Positions 60,720-64,000 of a stretch of 64,000 nucleotides of DNA are shown in pieces. Numbering within the stretch: position 1 is the stretch's first letter; each line of letters opens with the position of its first letter. The stretch lies in the NCBI RefSeq assembly GCF_000176135.1, contig NZ_ACZN01000017.1, positions 744,001 to 808,000 of the forward strand, given 5' to 3'. The translations under genes and the position numbers were made by a program. The DNA is from Vibrio coralliilyticus ATCC BAA-450 (GTDB taxonomy: Bacteria; Pseudomonadota; Gammaproteobacteria; Enterobacterales; Vibrionaceae). Below the pieces are notes generated by a model that saw nothing but the letters and a program-made list of their open reading frames with translations, was not told the origin of the DNA and did not search any database.

Positions 60720-62364
60720 GACGACTCTCCTGCACTTCCCCTGCCTCCACTCGTAAACGGCGATTAACCTGCTGAACACGAGTCGCACGGTGACTGATAA
60801 TTAACTGAATCTGTTCAGGGTGAAATTGACGAAGTCCTTCCAGAACCGTTTGTTCTGAGATTTGATCAAGATGCGCTGTCGCTTCATCTAAAATTAAAAC
60901 GGGGGTTTTGGCTAACGCAGCCCTAACGATCGCTAATCGCTGCATTTCTCCACCACTGAATAAACGCTGGGCTTCTCCAATAGGTGAATCTAGGCCTTGC
61001 GGCAATTTCAGAACTAGTTCTTTCAGTCTCATGAGCAACAGCAGTGACCACAGCTCATCATCACTTAACGCCTCTCTAACCAGTGAAAGATTGTCACGTA
61101 ATGAACCGGAGAAGAACACCACCTGTTGATCGACGGAAGCAACATAACGGCTGCGTGTTACATCATCCCAATCCTTCATTGATACGCCATTCACATGCCA
61201 CTCACCGCCGTCCGCTGTCAGAGCCCCACTCAAGGTCATCAGCCAGGAACTCTTGCCTACTCCAGACTCCCCTTCGATCGTCACCCGTTCACCAGGATAA
61301 AACTCAACATTGACTTCGTTTAATAGCGGGTTGTCGGCGCGAGAAAGAGTCAACTGAGCGCAGGATAGGCTCTCAAGCGGTGCATCGTAACTTGGTACGA
61401 CAGTCTGAGTAGTATGAAAGAAAGGTAACAGGCGATCGACAGCAACAAAAGATTGTTGGATCTGAGAAAAGACCTGAGTTAGATCCAGCCAAGGTTTTAA
61501 AATACCCGCACTGATACATACCACCATAACCAATTCTGCATGCGACAACTGTCCCATTTGCACAAATGCTATCGCCGCAGGTACAACCAACATGAGTGAT
61601 GCCTGAGCCAGAGTGACAAAAGTCACCCACGCCCCAACCATCATGCGAGTATAGCCAGTCACAATTTTATTGTGTGAGCGAATTGTGCGGCTAAGTGCCA
61701 AATAAGAATCTGCATCTACTGAGAACAGTTTCATTACGCCAATACTACGCAAAAACTCCATCTGCGCTTGATGCATATTGGCAACGATCTGCATGTATTT
61801 TTCTTGGCGATGACGGAATCCACTCATCAACATGATCTGAACGCCCAGTGCCACAGGCAGTGGTAACAGGGCGATAAGCGCCAGACGCCAGTCTATGTAA
61901 CCCATCAGAATGGTGAGCAATATTGGCATCAAAAGACCGTTAATCACGTCAGTGCCATGATGGGCAATGAGAGGCTCAAGACTTTGGCAGTCATCTGACA
62001 AACGCTTTTCGATATCTCCTCGTTTCTGACTTCGGAGTTGTTCGATCTTCATGGATGCTAAAGCACGAACAATGTGCTGACGTGTCTTTTGAATAATCTG
62101 ATACGCTGCTAAATGCGCCAGCCAAACCGCAAAAGCGTACAACCCGTAACGCCACAGCAATGCAATAACGAATACAAGCAGATATAGAATTGGAGATTCT
62201 CCAGAAGCCATGGCTTCGAGAGAAAGAAACAAACATACCCAAGGCACGACTTCTACCAGACTGCACATGACGGCGCTGCCCAATGAAAAGGCGATTTGAC
62301 GACGCTCACTCTGCAGCATGACTTTGAGTGCTTCGCCACGACTCATGTCCTTTGACAGTAACAT
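60712..62364 (-). CDS. ABC transporter, fused membrane and ATPase domains (YbtP-like)
   Basis: From ATG 62364 (GGGAG 5 nt upstream) the protein is 550 residues. The first 300 hold about six membrane helices. The ATPase has Walker A GESGVGKSS, signature FSGGEMQRL, Walker B VLILDEAT and H-loop ISHRAT. An in-frame extension to 62415 lacks a ribosome site. It is the first gene of a two-gene minus-strand operon and overlaps its partner by 8 bp. It probably forms a heterodimer with it and handles the siderophore, as YbtP does with YbtQ. The degenerate -S-G-G-E-M-Q-R- signature compared with its partner suggests an asymmetric pair. Confidence 0.85.
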   Translation of the reverse strand: MLLSKDMSRGEALKVMLQSERRQIAFSLGSAVMCSLVEVVPWVCLFLSLEAMASGESPILYLLVFVIALLWRYGLYAFAVWLAHLAAYQIIQKTRQHIVRALASMKIEQLRSQKRGDIEKRLSDDCQSLEPLIAHHGTDVINGLLMPILLTILMGYIDWRLALIALLPLPVALGVQIMLMSGFRHRQEKYMQIVANMHQAQMEFLRSIGVMKLFSVDADSYLALSRTIRSHNKIVTGYTRMMVGAWVTFVTLAQASLMLVVPAAIAFVQMGQLSHAELVMVVCISAGILKPWLDLTQVFSQIQQSFVAVDRLLPFFHTTQTVVPSYDAPLESLSCAQLTLSRADNPLLNEVNVEFYPGERVTIEGESGVGKSSWLMTLSGALTADGGEWHVNGVSMKDWDDVTRSRYVASVDQQVVFFSGSLRDNLSLVREALSDDELWSLLLLMRLKELVLKLPQGLDSPIGEAQRLFSGGEMQRLAIVRAALAKTPVLILDEATAHLDQISEQTVLEGLRQFHPEQIQLIISHRATRVQQVNRRLRVEAGEVQESRHD

Positions 62365-62893
62365 ACATACTCCCGACAAATGGAGAGTATTGTCCGGCAG
62401 TTTGTCTTGAGCCACTAACGTAATAAGGCGTTAAAATAACGACTTCCGTCCTTATTGCTGTACTACTCGACAAGAAAGAAATGACGAAGCATTACTTGTC
62501 TCAGAACTCTCACACTAAGGCGTATCTCTTTATTCACTGTTGGGGAAAGACCATCTGGCATCTGGAGAATTGGTAGGGTTCAAAATTCAACAGAGCAATC
62601 AACCGGTATTAAGTTGGCCGTTCCGCTAGCTCAATAGGTGTGCAGTCATTGCCTATGGTTGGTACATGAAAAACAATCTATAGCTCCGCCTTCCGACAAC
62701 ACAGACACCCCGATAATTCATGGACGTTACTTCACAAAAGTGTGACACCAAATTAGAGTTTTCATTCTGATAACTAAAGTTATTGAAATTTATGCAGACA
62801 AACTATCTATAAGATTTGTTGCTTATCATAAAAGCTATCTTTTATTGGGCATCAACAAACATTATTAAGCAGATTTGCATAGAGACGTTCAGA
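62365..62893. other. Intergenic region before the chemoreceptor gene
   Basis: This gap of about 530 bp separates the divergent ABC operon and the chemoreceptor gene. It is AT-rich toward the right end and contains ATAACT-AA-AGTTAT (62770-62783), a short palindrome. I found no ORF, RNA gene or convincing Fur box. Confidence 0.4.
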
Positions 62894-64000
62894 ATGAAGA
62901 AAATAATCCTAATCGCGGTTTGTATCATGTTTGGCATTGCGGTGGCCGCCAGCATGATCTCAACCTACCTCATATCCAGCCAGAAAATCGATGAGATCAT
63001 ACTCCATAAATCACAAGTCCAAGCCGAATTCCTCGCTGGCAATGCAGGCTACATTCTTGAAAACTCACAACAACCTCTTAAAGACCTGCAAGCGTTAGTC
63101 AGCAAGCTGAAACAACGCTCTGATGTTAGCTATGCGATTGTTATCGATAGCAATGTCACCGCCGTTGCTCACAGTGACAAACAGAAGCTCAATAAAACTT
63201 ATGAAGACAGCTACACCGTAGATGGAGCAACGAGAGGCGTGCAGCAATACTCGAAATGGTATGCAGATGTACAACAAGTATGGGTGTACGACATTATGGC
63301 GCCAATCTATGTTGACGGTAAGCTATACGGCACCTTTGACATTGGTATTCCTATTACCGAAGTCAGTCAGGCAACCAATGGTATTGTGGCGTATCAGTTG
63401 ACATCTATGGTGGTGATCTTTGTGATTTGTGTGGCGCTGCTCTTCCTTCTGCTGGGCAAGTTGATGCAACCTCTTTCGGTACTGAAAAATGCTCTGCATG
63501 ATATCTCTCAAGGGAACGGTGACTTGACGGTTCGCCTCCCTATTAAAGGAAATGACGAAGTCGCTCAGATTTCTTCTGCATTCAACGTCTTTGTCAGCAA
63601 AGTCCATGAGATCATTTCTCAAGTGGTCAGCACTGGCGCGGAACTTAACAACTCGGCGATCGCTCTTCGTCAACAATCTCAACAAGCACTGACAAGAGGA
63701 CAAGAGCAAAACGAACAAACCATGCTGGTTGTGACATCAATGAACGAGATGATCGCGACGGTCAATGAAATCGCATCCAATGCCGCTGGCGCCGCAAATG
63801 CTGCGAGCACAGCAACAAATGAAGCCCAAGAGGGCCACAAAACCATCGAGAGCACGACCACTGCGATTACCAACTTAGAAACCGAGATGAACAGCACGTC
63901 GAATATCATCGTCAGCTTGGCCGAGAATACTCAGTCGATTGGTTCTATTCTCGATGTGATTAGAGGGATTTCTGAGCAAACCAACTTATTGGCTTTGAAC
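62894..64000 (+). CDS. Methyl-accepting chemotaxis protein, 3' end cut by window edge
   Basis: The first 369 codons are present and the reading frame is open to the right edge. It starts with a signal-anchor helix (residues 5-28), followed by a periplasmic sensor domain of about 140 residues with the single-Cache-like features SYAIVIDSNVTAVAHSD and IMAPIYVDGKLYGTFDIGIP. A second helix follows (about 168-190), a HAMP domain (about 190-243, LMQPLSVLKNALHDISQGNGDLTVRLP), and the start of the methylation and signalling coiled coil, reaching ISEQTNLLALN. It senses a ligand in the periplasm and signals to CheA. The ligand is unknown; proximity to the siderophore locus does not by itself suggest iron sensing. 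Confidence 0.92.
   Translation, partial: MKKIILIAVCIMFGIAVAASMISTYLISSQKIDEIILHKSQVQAEFLAGNAGYILENSQQPLKDLQALVSKLKQRSDVSYAIVIDSNVTAVAHSDKQKLNKTYEDSYTVDGATRGVQQYSKWYADVQQVWVYDIMAPIYVDGKLYGTFDIGIPITEVSQATNGIVAYQLTSMVVIFVICVALLFLLLGKLMQPLSVLKNALHDISQGNGDLTVRLPIKGNDEVAQISSAFNVFVSKVHEIISQVVSTGAELNNSAIALRQQSQQALTRGQEQNEQTMLVVTSMNEMIATVNEIASNAAGAANAASTATNEAQEGHKTIESTTTAITNLETEMNSTSNIIVSLAENTQSIGSILDVIRGISEQTNLLALN

Noticed and set aside
62416..62893. Search for a Fur box or small RNA gene before the chemoreceptor
   Set aside because: Only AT-rich sequence and a short ATAACT-AA-AGTTAT palindrome were found; nothing matches a Fur consensus or a clear sRNA terminator.

Overview
The window looks like a chromosome segment of a Vibrio or close relative (Vibrionaceae). 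The pointers are Fur-box-preceded iron genes, an MSHA-like type IV pilin, a mannosylglycerate-type PTS operon, and a siderophore locus whose gene order matches the piscibactin/yersiniabactin-type clusters known from Vibrio and Photobacterium. This is inferred from protein sequence and gene order; there is no rRNA or other strict taxonomic marker here. No tRNA, rRNA, CRISPR array, integrase or intact insertion sequence was seen.

Layout. (1) 1-2.2 kb: iron island, with an MFS transporter behind a Fur box and a convergent FhuF-like ferric-siderophore reductase. (2) 2.4-3.0 kb: an orphan type IV pilin-like gene. (3) 3.0-10.3 kb: a minus-strand sugar operon (PTS EIIBC, GH38 mannosylglycerate hydrolase-like, GH13 phosphorylase-like, membrane-anchored EIIA) with a divergent RpiR/SIS regulator, then a convergent SRAP-domain gene. 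(4) 11-28.5 kb: an accessory mosaic of small regulator-plus-enzyme units (LysR, IclR, TetR, Lrp, AraC-GyrI, AraC, LysR and HxlR regulators next to SDRs, alpha/beta hydrolases, a nitroreductase, a LysE exporter, a DJ-1/PfpI protein and a SnoaL-like secreted protein). It also holds a 38-bp repeated element, a four-copy TetR operator array and a 53-residue NqrM-like small ORF. (5) 28.8-62.4 kb: the siderophore locus. (6) 62.9 kb to the end: the 5' part of a methyl-accepting chemotaxis protein cut by the window edge.

The siderophore locus reads: DAHP synthase (dahP), two AraC regulators (araC1, araC2), TonB-dependent receptor (frpA), MFS carrier (irp8), NRPS Irp2 (2049 aa), PKS-NRPS Irp1 (3997 aa), thiazolinyl imide reductase (irp3), type II thioesterase (irp4), salicylate synthase (irp9), salicyl-AMP ligase (irp5), then a convergent pair of ABC transporter genes resembling YbtP/YbtQ. 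DAHP synthase feeds the shikimate pathway; Irp9 makes salicylate from chorismate; Irp5 activates it onto the Irp2 carrier domain; Irp2 and Irp1 cyclise cysteines around a malonyl extension; Irp3 reduces one ring; Irp4 edits. FrpA, Irp8 and the ABC pair would handle transport. Two strong Fur boxes (28781-28799 and 31279-31297) precede dahP and araC2.

The main departures from textbook yersiniabactin are all in the synthases. The PKS methyltransferase in Irp1 is eroded, so no gem-dimethyl group is expected. Irp1 also carries tandem carrier domains and a complete extra Cy-A-PCP module before the thioesterase. The intergenic regions of the operon hold perfect long hairpins that lack terminator T-tracts.
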